A DNA stretch of 64,000 nt from Bifidobacterium sp. ESL0690 (GCF_029392315.1 NZ_CP113939.1:124001-188000); one strand, 5' to 3'. Positions 15,738-25,690 are shown, counted from the stretch's first letter. The notes: generated by a model not told the origin, from the letters alone. Made by a program: numbers and translations.

Positions 15738-18700
15738 GTGAAATCCAAAAATTCTCATAAAGACGTTTACCAGGATTCTGTTTCCGGTACAAAGAGTAAG
15801 AAGAAGCATTCGTCCAAGGGTAAAAAGTCGAAGAAGATGGCCGAGGCCAAGAAATTAGCCGAGACCGAGAAGAATAGTGCGGCTAAAACCAGGAAGTCGG
15901 CCGAAGCTCAGGGGGGCGTTGCACCCGAGGCGACGAAGCTGATCTGGGATGTGAAACCGGTTGTGCACAGGGCCTCTGCTGTGTCGAAGAAGCAGGCGGA
16001 GCCGAGACGAGCTGCTGCTAAGACTGAGAAGCTGGCTAAAACTGAGAAACCAGTTGAGTCTAGAAAGACGGCCGTGTCTGAGAAGCCGACTACATCAGAG
16101 AAGCCGGTTGCGGCCAATAAGCCAGCTGAGATCCAAAAGCCAAGCATGCCTGATAGATTGTCTGAGCCCAAGAAGCAGGCTGAGCCGAAGCGAACTGCGG
16201 TTGCGACTGAAAAGCCAGTTGAGACCAGAAAGCCAGTTGTTGCTGAGAAGCCTGCTATACCCGAGAGGCCGGTGACGCCTGCAAAGCCGGCTGAGCCCAA
16301 GGAGTCGGCTGCGCCGAAGAGACAGCCGGTGTCGGGGAAGCCCGTTGTCTCTGAGAAGCCGGTTGAAATCAAGCAGTCAGTTCCGGTTCAAAGGCCGGTT
16401 ATGACGAATAAGTCAGCTGAGCCTAAGCAGTCAGCTCAGCCAAAGAAGGCAGCCGGGCCAAAGAAGCGGGCCGTAGCTGAGGAATCGCCTGAACCGAAGA
16501 AAGCAGTTGCAGCTAAGAGGCCAGCTGCATCTAAGAAGCTGGCTGTGCCTAAAAATGCGGCCAGGCCCAAGAAGCTGGTTTGGGTAAGGAAATCGGCTGC
16601 GCCTGAGAATCCGGTTGAGTTCAGAAAACCGGCTGTGTCCGAAAAGTCAGCTGAGTCTAAGAAGTCAACTGCCACTAAGAAATCGTCTGCGCCCAATAAG
16701 GTAACTGAGCTTAGTAAGCGGGACGCACCGAAGAATCCGGTTGAGTCCAGAAAGCCGATTGCGTCTGAGAACCCGACCGAGGCCAAGGCCAAGGAATTAG
16801 CCCACTCTGAGAAGCCAGTTGAAGCCAAGAAACTACACGTAGTCGAAAAAGCTGCTGAGCCCAAGAAGCCGGGTGAATCCAAGAAACGAGTTGCCTCTAA
16901 GAGGTCAGCTGCGAATAAGAAGGCTGAATCTAGGAAGCAAACAGTATCTGAGAAAAAGGCTGCGCCGAAGAAGTCGGTCAAGTCTGGGAAGCCAACCGTA
17001 TCTAAGAAGCCGGTTGATACCGAAAAACCGACCGTAGTTGAGAAGCTGGCTGAGCCTAAGAAGGCGGCTACAACTAGGAAACCGGCTGCGTCGAATAAAG
17101 TGGCTAAGGCTCGGAAATCTGTCGTGGCCGAAAAGGCCGTTGAACACGATAAGCCGTCCGTATCTGAGAAGTCAGCAAAGTCTAGGAAGCCAGTTACAGC
17201 CAATAAGTCAACTGAATCTTCAAAGGCGGCTGAGGCAAAAAAGCGGCTAGCTTCTGAAAAGCAGGTAGCATCTAAACCGTCACCTGATGCGAAGAAGTTT
17301 GTCGAGGTTAAGAAGTCTCCTGAGATTAAGAAGTCTGTAGAGTCCAATAAACCGTCTGTACCGAAAAAGTCGTCCCAACCCGAGCAGCTAGCCGTACCAG
17401 AGAAGCCGGCCGAGCCCAATAAGCAGGCTGAGTCTAGGAATCCAGTCGTATCTGAGAAGCCAGCCGTGCCGAATAAGCCGGTTGAATCTAGCAGGCTGTC
17501 TGCATCTGGGAAGCCAGTTGAGCCTATGAAGCAGGCCGTACTCGGGAATCCAGCCGAGTACAGGAAACCGGTTGAGCCTACGAAGCCAGCTGCGCCAACC
17601 CAGCCTAAAGCCGAATCTCAAGCGGCTCCGGCCATTCTCAATTTGCCTGCTAAAGCTGAGCCTGCTGGCGGACCGGATCAGGATTTCTCGGAAACCGTCA
17701 TCTTTCCGCCGAACTCACGGACGGTTGAAAAGCCCGCGCAGCCGAAAACGGATGTTGTGCCATTCTTGGAAAATGGTGATTCACAGCCCTCGGAATGGAC
17801 GGTTGATCTGCGTCAACCTGATGGCAGCAGGAAGAAAACGGAAACAACCGAACAATACAATGTAAGGATTTCGCTGCGGCATGCGCTGGAGCAGCAACAG
17901 CAGGAGCAGCGCGCTCGAAAAGCGCAGCAGGAGCGCCAGGCACAGCGCCTACAGCGAGAGCAGCAATTCGGGCAGCCGACGCAGCCTAGGGGGCAGCAGG
18001 AATCCACGCCAGCGCAGCCGCACAAGCCGAAGGTGTCACAGAAGCAATGGCTGGAAGAGCTTGGGAAACCTCTGGAAATCTCGGAAATTCTGCAACAACA
18101 GAAGTCCATGCAAAAGCCTCTGCAGCAGCAGGAGCCTGTTCAGCCCAAGCAAGTGGCTCAGGTTCAGCCGCAGCAGCAGCAATCACAGCTGAAACGTGCT
18201 CCACAGACATCGGTACAAAAGCAGCAGCCTGCGCAACTGCAGCAGACTACGCGGCCTCAGCCGCAGCAGCCAAACCGGCCTCAGGCGCAACAGGTGTCGG
18301 AGCAGCAGCCGCAGCAGTCTGAGCAAACTAAGCAAATTCATCCTCAGCAGCAACAACCGCAGCAACAGCTGAGAAAGCCTCGGCAAACTGCGAAGTGGGA
18401 GCATCACGCGCAGCCACAAAAGCTGCAGCAACCTCAGCCAGCCGAGCGGGTTGAAAAGCAACCGGTGCCCGTGCAAAAGCTAGAGTCGTCGCAGCAGCAA
18501 CCGTTGCAACAGGAGCAGGAGTCTAGGCAGCCTGAGCAAATCGCGCAGATTAAGCCGCAACAGCAACCTCAAAAACTTGAAAACCAGGAGCAAGAACAGC
18601 AGCCACAAGAAAGTCCGAAGAGCCAGAAGCCGCGGCAATCCAAGGAACTTCAGGAAACCAAGCAGATTCAGCCGGAGCAATCGGAACAATCGCAGCAGCC

Positions 18701-21700
18701 TCAGCAGTCTGAGGAATCTCAGGAAATTACGCAGGCTGGGCTTCAGAAGCAGGAGTCGTTAAAGCGAGAAAAGCCAGAACAGAAGCAGCAGCCGCAAGAA
18801 ACCCTGAAGGCTCAGAAGCCACAATCTCCTGAGGGTTCTGAGGAAACTGGGCAGATTCAGTCGCAGCAGGCCTCGGTGCTGAAGCAGGAGCCTTCACAAG
18901 CCCAGAAGCCGCAGGAAAAACAGGAATCAAAACCGCTACCGGTGTCGGAACAGAAGCAGCAGTCGCGGAAAAAGCAAAAAGGTAAGAAGTCACAGCAGCC
19001 CGAGCAATCTCTGCAAACTGCGCAGTCGAAGTCGCAAAAGACATCTGAGAAAAAGGCATCGAAGCAGCGGAAATCGCAAAAGGCGCAGCAGGCGTCAGTG
19101 CAGCAGAAGCAGCAGTCGGAGGAAAGCTCGGAAGTCCAGAAGCCGCAGCAGCAAGAGACGCCGCAGCAGCAAGAGACGCCACAAAAACAAGCGGCTCCAC
19201 AGAAGCAGCAGCCGCGGGAAACTCCGCAAGATCAGAAGTCTGCGCAGCCTCAGCAAGCCGGGGAAGTGCAGCCGCAGCAGAAGCAGGAGTCGCCAGAACA
19301 ACAAGAGGTAACGCAGAAGCAGCAGTCCAAGCAGGAGCCGCAAAAACCGCAACCAGTATCGGCACAGGAGAAGCGGCAGCCGGAGGAAAGCCCAAAGGTC
19401 CAGGAGTCTGAACAGCCTGAACAGCTTGAACAGCTTGAACAGCCTGAGCAAGCCGCAGAGGTGCAGCCACAGGGTAGTGACTCTGAGCAAACGGAGCAGA
19501 GTCAGCCGGAGCAGTCGCAAGAGCAGGAGCCGTCGTCAGGGCTGGAAGAGATGACGGAGGAGCTCGGGCAGCCTCAAACTGCACAGCCGGCATTGCAACC
19601 GGTTCATGCCACGCATACGTGGGCGGAGTACGACCCGTGGGCGTCTACCGGTGGTGAGGTTGCCGGTGGTGGAATGGCCGATTCGGTTCCGCTGCCTAAG
19701 CCTCGCCATGGCCTTCCTCATTTCGAGGCCCCGCAAGCCATGCCGTTGCCTCAGCCGCAGCAGATTCGGCAATCCGGTCAGACTCAGCAGTTGCCGCAAA
19801 CGCAGGTTCAGCAATCCAATCAAGATCAGCAGGCTCAGCCTCAGCAGCCAAGCGAAATCCAGCCATTGCCGCAGGTAGAGCCGCAGACGGAACAGGTTCA
19901 GGCTCAACCGGAGCAGGCGGAGCTGTCTGATCAAACTTTGCTGTCTGACCGGACTTTGCTATCGTCCCGGTTCCCTGGCCAGCCTCAGCAATTGCCGCAA
20001 GTAGAGCCACAACCGGAGCAGGTAAAGTCTCAGCCGGAGCAGTCTCAGCAATCCCGACAGCTGCGGCAGCCTCAACCTCAGCAGCCCGTGCAAACTCAAG
20101 CTCGGCCATCGAGTCAGGACGAGCAGTCTCAGCAATTGCCGCAGGCTCAACCCCCACAGCTGAGCCAAACCCAGTCCCGGCAGTTGCCGCAAACGCAGCA
20201 GTCAAGTCAAGCTCAAACCCAACCTCAGCAGCCAGCTCAAACCCAGCAATTGTCACAGCCGCAAACGCTCCAGCCCCAGCCGCAGCCCGAACTGCCGCCG
20301 GTGCGCGCCTCGCATACGTGGGCGGAATACGACCCATGGGCCTCAAGCGGTGGTGAAATCGCCGGCGGCGTGGTTCCGCTGCCTCGCCCCAAGCGTGTCT
20401 CGCGGTTCTCCCGGCGCTCCCACTCCTCCTCAGAGCTCGGTGCCGTTCCTTCTTCCGCATCGCAATCCAGCGGCGGAAGCGCGTCCGCAACCAAGGCCCC
20501 CGTCTTCAGACGTCATTCGCAGAGCTGGGAAGATCTCCAATTCGGCGGCGCGCACAAGATGTCGCATCGCATGCTCCGCAGGGACACCCGCCGCTCGCTG
20601 GGCAAGTCGCTGGGCCGTTTCATCTCGATTGTCTGTATGGTCGCGCTCGGTTCGTTTGTCCTCGTCGGTCTCAATGTCACTGGGCCGGAAATGCGCAGCA
20701 CAGCCGACCAGTACTTCGAGCAGCACCAGCTTGCCGATCTTACGGTGATGAGCAAAACTGGTCTCGACTATTCCCAGATGAGAGCGATAAAGCGTGCTCC
20801 CGGCGTCAGCAAAGTCGAATACGGCTTCTTTAAGGATGTCGCCGTCAACCAACGCGACGAAAGCATACGCATCTTTTCGACGACACCAAGCATCTCCACT
20901 TACTCCTTGCGCAGCGGTTCCATGCCACAACGTGCCGGTGAAATCGCCATCGATGCCAAGGAAGCCCAAAAGCACCCGGTAGGTTCCACCATCACTTTCC
21001 TTGAGAAACCCGGCGCGGACGGCGAAATGATGCTCAGGAGCGACGAATTCAAGGTAACCGGTGTGGTCGATTCCGTGGAAATCGTCGGTAGTGTCAATCG
21101 AGGTCTTTCGGATTCGGGCTCGGGTTCGCTTGACGGCTATGGCGTGGTCGTTCCGCAATCCTTCGCTTCGACGCCCTACAATATCGCGAGACTGCGTTGC
21201 AAGGCTCTCGATGATATGACGAACCATGTTTCCAATGATTACGACAAGAAGGTCCAGCAGGAAAAGGATCTGCTTTCTGATTCGCTTGAGGACTCTGACG
21301 GTGGCCTCTCTCTGCCTTCGCTCGCTCCGCCTTACGCAGGTTCCGCTTCAGGTTCTGCGACCGGCCTCGCGCGCGGTTCGAGATCCGGTTTTGCTTCCCG
21401 CCCCACAGTTCCAAGCGACCCGACTTCCGCTCTGCCCACTTACTCCATATATTCAAGGCGTGACGCTCCTGCAGCTTCCGGATATGTTACTTATGATTCC
21501 ATTTCGAAGATTACCGATTCGCTCGGCAGCATCTTCCCGATATTCATGTATCTGATCGCCGCGCTGCTGACTTTCACCTCCATGACACGCTTCGTCGACG
21601 AGGAACGGGTGGGCGCGGGAACGCTCAAGGCGTTCGGCTATTCCGACTGGGATGTGATGAAGAAGTTCGTCGTCTACGGTTTCGCCGCGGGCTTGGTCGG

Positions 21701-23123
21701 CGGCATCGCCGGTGCCGTGGGCGGGCAGCTGCTGATGCCGAGAATCATCTATTCCGCGTACCGTCTCGGCTTCGATGTGCCGCCGGCGCGTCTGCAGGTC
21801 GGGGTGGTGGCCACCTTGGTCGCGCTCGTCCTTGCGTTCGCGGCCACCGTGCTGCCCGCTTACATCGCGGCCCATCGACAGCTCAAGGAAAAAACGAGCG
21901 CACTGCTCGCGCCGAAACCTCCGAAAGGAGGAGCTTCCATCGCTTTGGAAAAAGTCGGGTGGTTCTGGGACAAGCTTAATTTCAAGAACAAGATCACCTT
22001 GCGCAACATTTTCCGTTATAAGACACGTACCATCACCACGATAATCGGCGTGGCCGGTGCGGTTGCCATGCTGGTTGCCGGTGTCGGGGTGCTGCGTTCA
22101 GTCGACTCAATCAATGGTCTGCAATATGGAAGCGTCATACAGTATGATCTCATCGCTGCGCACAGCGACAACATCCCTAAAGGCCAGACAAGGCAGATAT
22201 CCGAGGAGTTGCAAAGCAGCGATGTCAAACGGTACTCCCCGATTCGCTATGAGAAAAGTACGATGGAGGCCGGCCCGTATCGTAACAAACAAGATCTGAC
22301 GGTTATCGCAGCCAAAAATTCCTCGTCGTTTAACGGTTACGTCGACCTTCACGAGAGGGCTAGCGGCCGTCACCTTGACCTGGATAATTATGGTGCCGTG
22401 ATTTCCGAGCGACTCGCGAAGCTCAACAAGGTCAAGGTGGGCGACAATATCATCATCCATGATTCCGGCGGGCATGATCGCGTGGTCCCTGTCAGCGGGA
22501 TATGCGAGATGTATTTCGGCCATTTCGTCTTCATGAATGCTCAATCTTACGAGAAAATATTCCATCAGGATTACTCGCCGAACGCCGACATGATCAGTTT
22601 GAAAGACCGCAGTCCCGCCAATGGCAAGCGCGAGGCGGCCAGGTTCATGGCGCTCGACGGCATCACGCAGGTTGCGCAGAATTCGCTGCTCCTCAATCAG
22701 ACGGATATGCTCTTGCGCGCGCTGAACCTGTTGATGAAGGCGCTGATCGTCATCTCGGTGCTGCTTTGCATCGTCATTCTTTATAATCTGAACAATCTCG
22801 ACATTTCGGAACGCAGACGGGAGCTCGGCACTATCAAGGTTCTGGGGTATTACAATCGTGAGGCCACGATGTACGTCTACCGCGGAACCCTTGCGCTGAC
22901 GGTCGTCGGCATTGTGCTCGGCGCGGGGGTCGGCATCCTGCTGCATCGACGCATGATTGACATGATCGCGCCGGAAACGATGATGTTCAACCCGCGCCTC
23001 ACCGTTGGACAATTCGTGTTCCCGATACTGCTGATTGCGACGGTTACATTCCTCTTGGCTTTCTATGTGGCGGCAAGCGTCGCGAGGGTCAACATGCTCA
23101 AGGTGCTGCACGCCAAGGACTGA
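15738..23123 (+). CDS. FtsX-like ABC permease with a giant low-complexity N-terminal extension
   Basis: A 2461-residue protein, against roughly 800-1000 for normal two-module FtsX permeases. Residues 1-640 are a degenerate Lys-Pro-Ala-Glu-Val repeat built from short units like KPVESRKPAVSEKP. Residues about 715-1515 are Gln/Pro-rich. A HTWAEYDPWAS motif occurs near 1291 and again near 1524. The permease begins near 1600: TM1 at about 1627, an extracytoplasmic domain to about 1925, three helices (1928-2040), then a second module (TM5 at about 2099, a large loop, TM6-8 to 2443) with the FtsX hallmark DISERRRELGTIKVLGY. The extension precedes TM1 and has no signal peptide, so it should be cytoplasmic. 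The GTG at 15738 is 8 nt after GGAG; an ATG at 15708 lies inside the ATPase gene without a ribosome site. Confidence 0.85.
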   Translation: MKSKNSHKDVYQDSVSGTKSKKKHSSKGKKSKKMAEAKKLAETEKNSAAKTRKSAEAQGGVAPEATKLIWDVKPVVHRASAVSKKQAEPRRAAAKTEKLAKTEKPVESRKTAVSEKPTTSEKPVAANKPAEIQKPSMPDRLSEPKKQAEPKRTAVATEKPVETRKPVVAEKPAIPERPVTPAKPAEPKESAAPKRQPVSGKPVVSEKPVEIKQSVPVQRPVMTNKSAEPKQSAQPKKAAGPKKRAVAEESPEPKKAVAAKRPAASKKLAVPKNAARPKKLVWVRKSAAPENPVEFRKPAVSEKSAESKKSTATKKSSAPNKVTELSKRDAPKNPVESRKPIASENPTEAKAKELAHSEKPVEAKKLHVVEKAAEPKKPGESKKRVASKRSAANKKAESRKQTVSEKKAAPKKSVKSGKPTVSKKPVDTEKPTVVEKLAEPKKAATTRKPAASNKVAKARKSVVAEKAVEHDKPSVSEKSAKSRKPVTANKSTESSKAAEAKKRLASEKQVASKPSPDAKKFVEVKKSPEIKKSVESNKPSVPKKSSQPEQLAVPEKPAEPNKQAESRNPVVSEKPAVPNKPVESSRLSASGKPVEPMKQAVLGNPAEYRKPVEPTKPAAPTQPKAESQAAPAILNLPAKAEPAGGPDQDFSETVIFPPNSRTVEKPAQPKTDVVPFLENGDSQPSEWTVDLRQPDGSRKKTETTEQYNVRISLRHALEQQQQEQRARKAQQERQAQRLQREQQFGQPTQPRGQQESTPAQPHKPKVSQKQWLEELGKPLEISEILQQQKSMQKPLQQQEPVQPKQVAQVQPQQQQSQLKRAPQTSVQKQQPAQLQQTTRPQPQQPNRPQAQQVSEQQPQQSEQTKQIHPQQQQPQQQLRKPRQTAKWEHHAQPQKLQQPQPAERVEKQPVPVQKLESSQQQPLQQEQESRQPEQIAQIKPQQQPQKLENQEQEQQPQESPKSQKPRQSKELQETKQIQPEQSEQSQQPQQSEESQEITQAGLQKQESLKREKPEQKQQPQETLKAQKPQSPEGSEETGQIQSQQASVLKQEPSQAQKPQEKQESKPLPVSEQKQQSRKKQKGKKSQQPEQSLQTAQSKSQKTSEKKASKQRKSQKAQQASVQQKQQSEESSEVQKPQQQETPQQQETPQKQAAPQKQQPRETPQDQKSAQPQQAGEVQPQQKQESPEQQEVTQKQQSKQEPQKPQPVSAQEKRQPEESPKVQESEQPEQLEQLEQPEQAAEVQPQGSDSEQTEQSQPEQSQEQEPSSGLEEMTEELGQPQTAQPALQPVHATHTWAEYDPWASTGGEVAGGGMADSVPLPKPRHGLPHFEAPQAMPLPQPQQIRQSGQTQQLPQTQVQQSNQDQQAQPQQPSEIQPLPQVEPQTEQVQAQPEQAELSDQTLLSDRTLLSSRFPGQPQQLPQVEPQPEQVKSQPEQSQQSRQLRQPQPQQPVQTQARPSSQDEQSQQLPQAQPPQLSQTQSRQLPQTQQSSQAQTQPQQPAQTQQLSQPQTLQPQPQPELPPVRASHTWAEYDPWASSGGEIAGGVVPLPRPKRVSRFSRRSHSSSELGAVPSSASQSSGGSASATKAPVFRRHSQSWEDLQFGGAHKMSHRMLRRDTRRSLGKSLGRFISIVCMVALGSFVLVGLNVTGPEMRSTADQYFEQHQLADLTVMSKTGLDYSQMRAIKRAPGVSKVEYGFFKDVAVNQRDESIRIFSTTPSISTYSLRSGSMPQRAGEIAIDAKEAQKHPVGSTITFLEKPGADGEMMLRSDEFKVTGVVDSVEIVGSVNRGLSDSGSGSLDGYGVVVPQSFASTPYNIARLRCKALDDMTNHVSNDYDKKVQQEKDLLSDSLEDSDGGLSLPSLAPPYAGSASGSATGLARGSRSGFASRPTVPSDPTSALPTYSIYSRRDAPAASGYVTYDSISKITDSLGSIFPIFMYLIAALLTFTSMTRFVDEERVGAGTLKAFGYSDWDVMKKFVVYGFAAGLVGGIAGAVGGQLLMPRIIYSAYRLGFDVPPARLQVGVVATLVALVLAFAATVLPAYIAAHRQLKEKTSALLAPKPPKGGASIALEKVGWFWDKLNFKNKITLRNIFRYKTRTITTIIGVAGAVAMLVAGVGVLRSVDSINGLQYGSVIQYDLIAAHSDNIPKGQTRQISEELQSSDVKRYSPIRYEKSTMEAGPYRNKQDLTVIAAKNSSSFNGYVDLHERASGRHLDLDNYGAVISERLAKLNKVKVGDNIIIHDSGGHDRVVPVSGICEMYFGHFVFMNAQSYEKIFHQDYSPNADMISLKDRSPANGKREAARFMALDGITQVAQNSLLLNQTDMLLRALNLLMKALIVISVLLCIVILYNLNNLDISERRRELGTIKVLGYYNREATMYVYRGTLALTVVGIVLGAGVGILLHRRMIDMIAPETMMFNPRLTVGQFVFPILLIATVTFLLAFYVAASVARVNMLKVLHAKD

Positions 23124-23130
23124 GGAGACG

Positions 23131-23181
23131 GAATGGCTCCTTATATATAGAGGGAGATTCCTTATATATAAGGAGCCATTC
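23131..23181 (+). terminator. Strong hairpin after the ABC permease gene
   Basis: GAATGGCTCCTTATATATA (23131-23149) and its exact complement (23163-23181) form a 19-bp stem with a 13-nt loop, 8 bp after the stop. The rest of the gap to 23415 shows nothing else convincing. Confidence 0.65.
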
Positions 23182-23415
23182 GGTGACGTTGTTTCAGCGG
23201 GAGGCTTTCGGTTTTCTTTTCGTCAAAGTCGTTCGCCTTTTCGGGATACTTCTTCGTTGAAACGGTGAAGCTTCGGCGTGAAGGCTTTTTGGTTCCTTCC
23301 CGGCGAAGCTATGTTCTCGTCAAGACGGTTTGCCGCTCTTGGACCACTTCGTCTTTTTCGGGCGACGTTCGCTAGAGATTGGCTTGGCTGAGTATCGGGA
23401 CTTCCGGACTTTCTT

Positions 23416-23766
23416 TCAGGCGACGCTGACGCTGTTGAGCGGCGCTGCGGCGCCTTCGCTGCTGCGACGCACGATTTCCTCCGCGAGGGATTCGATGCTG
23501 CACAGCCTCAGCGAGTTGCTGCCGCGCACGCCGGAAGCTTCGTCGGTGCTCAGCACCCCGGTGTCCACCAAGGCGTTGATCGGGTTGATGCTGTAGCTGC
23601 GGGCGATGGTGATGATCTCGTTGGTCGTCAGTTCGTCGCACTGGAAGCGCTTGTAGAGCGTTGCGTATGGGATGTGGGTGCGCCTGGCGATGCTGTTGAT
23701 GGAGTCATCGTGGGTGATTCTGCGTAGCCAGTTGATTTGCTTGCTTTGTGTATTTGTTTTTGTCAT
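23416..23766 (-). CDS. Small HTH protein, paralog 3 of 3
   Basis: A 116-residue paralog of the proteins at 12692-13063 and 13697-14089: INWLRRITHDDSINSI, HIPYATLYKRF, LTTNEIITIARSYSINP, ASGVRGSNSLRLCSIESL and AEEIVRR. I start at the ATG 23766 because the 14 bases before it (TATTTTCCGATAAT read on the plus strand) match the sequence preceding paralog 1's start; an in-frame upstream ATG (23841) would translate that conserved promoter block. It lies on the other side of the ABC transporter operon, pointing toward it. The motif TACGTTTGACG (23820-23830) lies 54 bp upstream. Confidence 0.7.
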   Translation of the reverse strand: MTKTNTQSKQINWLRRITHDDSINSIARRTHIPYATLYKRFQCDELTTNEIITIARSYSINPINALVDTGVLSTDEASGVRGSNSLRLCSIESLAEEIVRRSSEGAAAPLNSVSVA

Positions 23767-23818
23767 GTTCTTATTTTCCGATAATAACGTAAAAAAAGTA
23801 AGACCCTCAAAATAGTGA

Positions 23819-24033
23819 TTACGTTTGACGTTGACGTACACTGCGTTAAATCGTGTTTACGATACTTTTCTGATGGCGACATGTGTCGCAATAATGATCG
23901 TATAACCCTATTGATAGCAAGGCTTACTGCTACTTGTGTTACGAAAAATATGTCTATGACATATCGTTGATAAAAGTAAGTAAAATTTTTGAAAAGCGTA
24001 GAGTTAAAATATTGTCAAAAGTTTACGTCAAAC
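23819..24033. promoter_or_regulatory. AT-rich regulatory gap with CGTTTGACG/ACGTCAAAC motifs
   Basis: TTACGTTTGACG (23819-23830) and the oppositely oriented TTACGTCAAAC (24023-24033) bracket about 200 bp of very AT-rich DNA upstream of HTH paralog 3. No ORF is credible here. The pair may be distal operator sites of the HTH family. Confidence 0.45.
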
Positions 24034-24093
24034 ATTTTTTAAAAATTTTTCAAAAAAATTATTAAAAAAGAATAACGTGTTGACTTTTCATTG

Positions 24094-24128
24094 ACAGCAT
24101 AAAAATAACCTCACTTTTATGCTGTTTT
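24094..24128 (+). terminator. Orphan intrinsic-terminator-like hairpin
   Basis: ACAGCATAAAA (24094-24104) pairs perfectly with TTTTATGCTGT (24115-24125), followed by TTTT. No plus-strand gene ends nearby, so it may end a short transcript or be an operator; it overlaps a TTGACA (24091-24096). Confidence 0.45.
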
Positions 24129-24211
24129 TGTCGCTATTTTCCGTGGTTTCACGGCCACGTCAAGTGACGGCCGCAATTCTGCGTCAAGCTTGTGCGTTTT
24201 TAGGTGTGTTG

Positions 24212-24283
24212 TTGCGATATTTTGCCGCCGAACGTGTATAGTGGGCCTTGAGCTCAAGGGGGAGGAACCCCGGAAGGCCCCAC
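24212..24283 (+). promoter_or_regulatory. Promoter and structured leader of the MsmK-like ATPase gene
   Basis: TTGCGA (24212-24217) and extended TG-TATAGT (24237-24242) with a 19-bp spacer form a plausible promoter. The leader can fold: GTGGGCCTT (24241-24249) with AAGGCCCCAC (24274-24283), enclosing a TTGAGCTCAA palindrome and GGGG/CCCC. The leader is about 160 nt long. Confidence 0.45.
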
Positions 24284-24400
24284 TCATAATGGAATGAAAA
24301 GTGCGGAAGTTCGCTTGCCGAAGTTGGCTCGCGGGTGGATGCAAAACCCCTTCACTACGGATCGTTCGGCACGTACCTGCCGATGAAAGGAATATTAATT

Positions 24401-25528
24401 ATGGCAAAAGTCGTATTTGACCATGTCACTCGTATCTACCCGGGCAATACGGAGCCCTCGGTATCCGATCTCTCACTTGACATCAAAGATGGTGAATTCC
24501 TCGTGCTCGTAGGCCCTTCCGGCTGCGGCAAGTCAACGACCCTGCGTATGCTCGCGGGCCTCGAGGAAGTCAATAAAGGCAAGATTTTCATTGGCGATAA
24601 GGACGTCACCACGATGCAGCCGAAAGACCGCGATATCGCCATGGTCTTCCAGAACTACGCACTGTATCCGCACATGACCGTCGCCGACAACATGGGCTTC
24701 GCCCTGAAAATCGCCGGCGTTCCGAAGGCTGAGATTCGTCAGCGCGTCGAAGAGGCCGCCAAGGTCCTCGATCTGACCGAGTTCCTTGACCGCAAGCCGA
24801 AGGCGCTTTCCGGTGGTCAGCGTCAGCGTGTCGCTATGGGCCGCGCAATCGTTCGTAAGCCTAAGGTCTTCCTGATGGATGAGCCGCTTTCCAACTTGGA
24901 TGCAAAGCTGCGTGTGCAGACCCGTACGCAGATCGCCGCTCTGCAGCGTCAGCTCGGCGTCACCACCCTTTACGTCACCCACGATCAGACCGAGGCTCTG
25001 ACGATGGGCGACCGCATCGCCGTCATCAAGCTGGGCATCCTCCAGCAGGTCGGCGCTCCTACCGATCTTTATGACAAGCCGCAGAACGTCTTCGTCGCAG
25101 GCTTCATCGGCTCGCCTTCCATGAACATCAACACCCATCCGGTCGTTGACGGCAGGGCAAAGATTGGCAGCGATACCATCGAACTCGACAAGGACGCCGT
25201 TGCCAAGCTCACTCCGGAAGACAAGGGCCGCATCGTCGTCGGCTTCCGTCCTGAGGATGCTTCGCTCGCTACGGCTGATGACCCGAACGCTTTCGCGCTG
25301 AAGGTTGCGAACGTCGAGGATCTGGGCTCTGACGGTTACATTTACGGCGACATCGTCACCGATGGCTCCGCAGCCGAGTCCACTGCCACGATGTCCGACC
25401 AGAACAAGCTGACCACGATTCGCGTGAACCCGCGCCAGCTGCCGAAGGTCGGCGACACCGTCAAGATCAAGATCGATCCGTCCAAGATGCACCTGTTCTC
25501 CCCGGCCACCGAGCTGCGCCTGAACTGA
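24401..25528 (+). CDS. msmK: Sugar ABC transporter ATP-binding protein (MsmK/UgpC/MalK type)
   Basis: A 375-residue ATPase of the CUT1 sugar-import family. Walker A is GPSGCGKST (38-46), the Q-loop is [13 protein letters not shown], the signature [19 protein letters not shown], Walker [12 protein letters not shown], and the switch is [13 protein letters not shown]. The C-terminal OB-like regulatory domain (about 240-375) includes GFRPED. It stands alone with its own promoter and terminators, with no permease or binding protein beside it. This is the pattern of a shared MsmK-type ATPase that energises several oligosaccharide importers. An AAAGGA site supports the start at 24401; an in-frame ATG at 24335 lies in the structured leader. 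Confidence 0.92.
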   Translation: MAKVVFDHVTRIYPGNTEPSVSDLSLDIKDGEFLVLVGPSGCGKSTTLRMLAGLEEVNKGKIFIGDKDVTTMQPKDRDIAMVFQNYALYPHMTVADNMGFALKIAGVPKAEIRQRVEEAAKVLDLTEFLDRKPKALSGGQRQRVAMGRAIVRKPKVFLMDEPLSNLDAKLRVQTRTQIAALQRQLGVTTLYVTHDQTEALTMGDRIAVIKLGILQQVGAPTDLYDKPQNVFVAGFIGSPSMNINTHPVVDGRAKIGSDTIELDKDAVAKLTPEDKGRIVVGFRPEDASLATADDPNAFALKVANVEDLGSDGYIYGDIVTDGSAAESTATMSDQNKLTTIRVNPRQLPKVGDTVKIKIDPSKMHLFSPATELRLN

Positions 25529-25567
25529 TCTGCCTCTTCACGTTTCGTGTTTTGCGTTATTAATAGG

Positions 25568-25604
25568 GCCGGGATTCTCGGATGATTCTGGGAATACCGG
25601 CTTT
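25568..25604 (+). terminator. Terminator 1 after msmK
   Basis: GCCGGGATTC (25568-25577) pairs with GAATACCGGC (25592-25601) with one mismatch, then TTT. Confidence 0.65.
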
Positions 25605-25690
25605 ATAACTGAATAAGTAAGTCGGAATTTGTTTTCGGCCTGAAGCGTGCGGCGAAGTATCTTCCTCTCTTTGCTTCGTGCCGCTTGAAC

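Noticed and set aside
15840..17600. Possible tandem-repeat array or CRISPR in the Lys/Pro coding region
   Set aside because: The repeats are short, degenerate and keep the reading frame; no fixed direct repeats with unique spacers.
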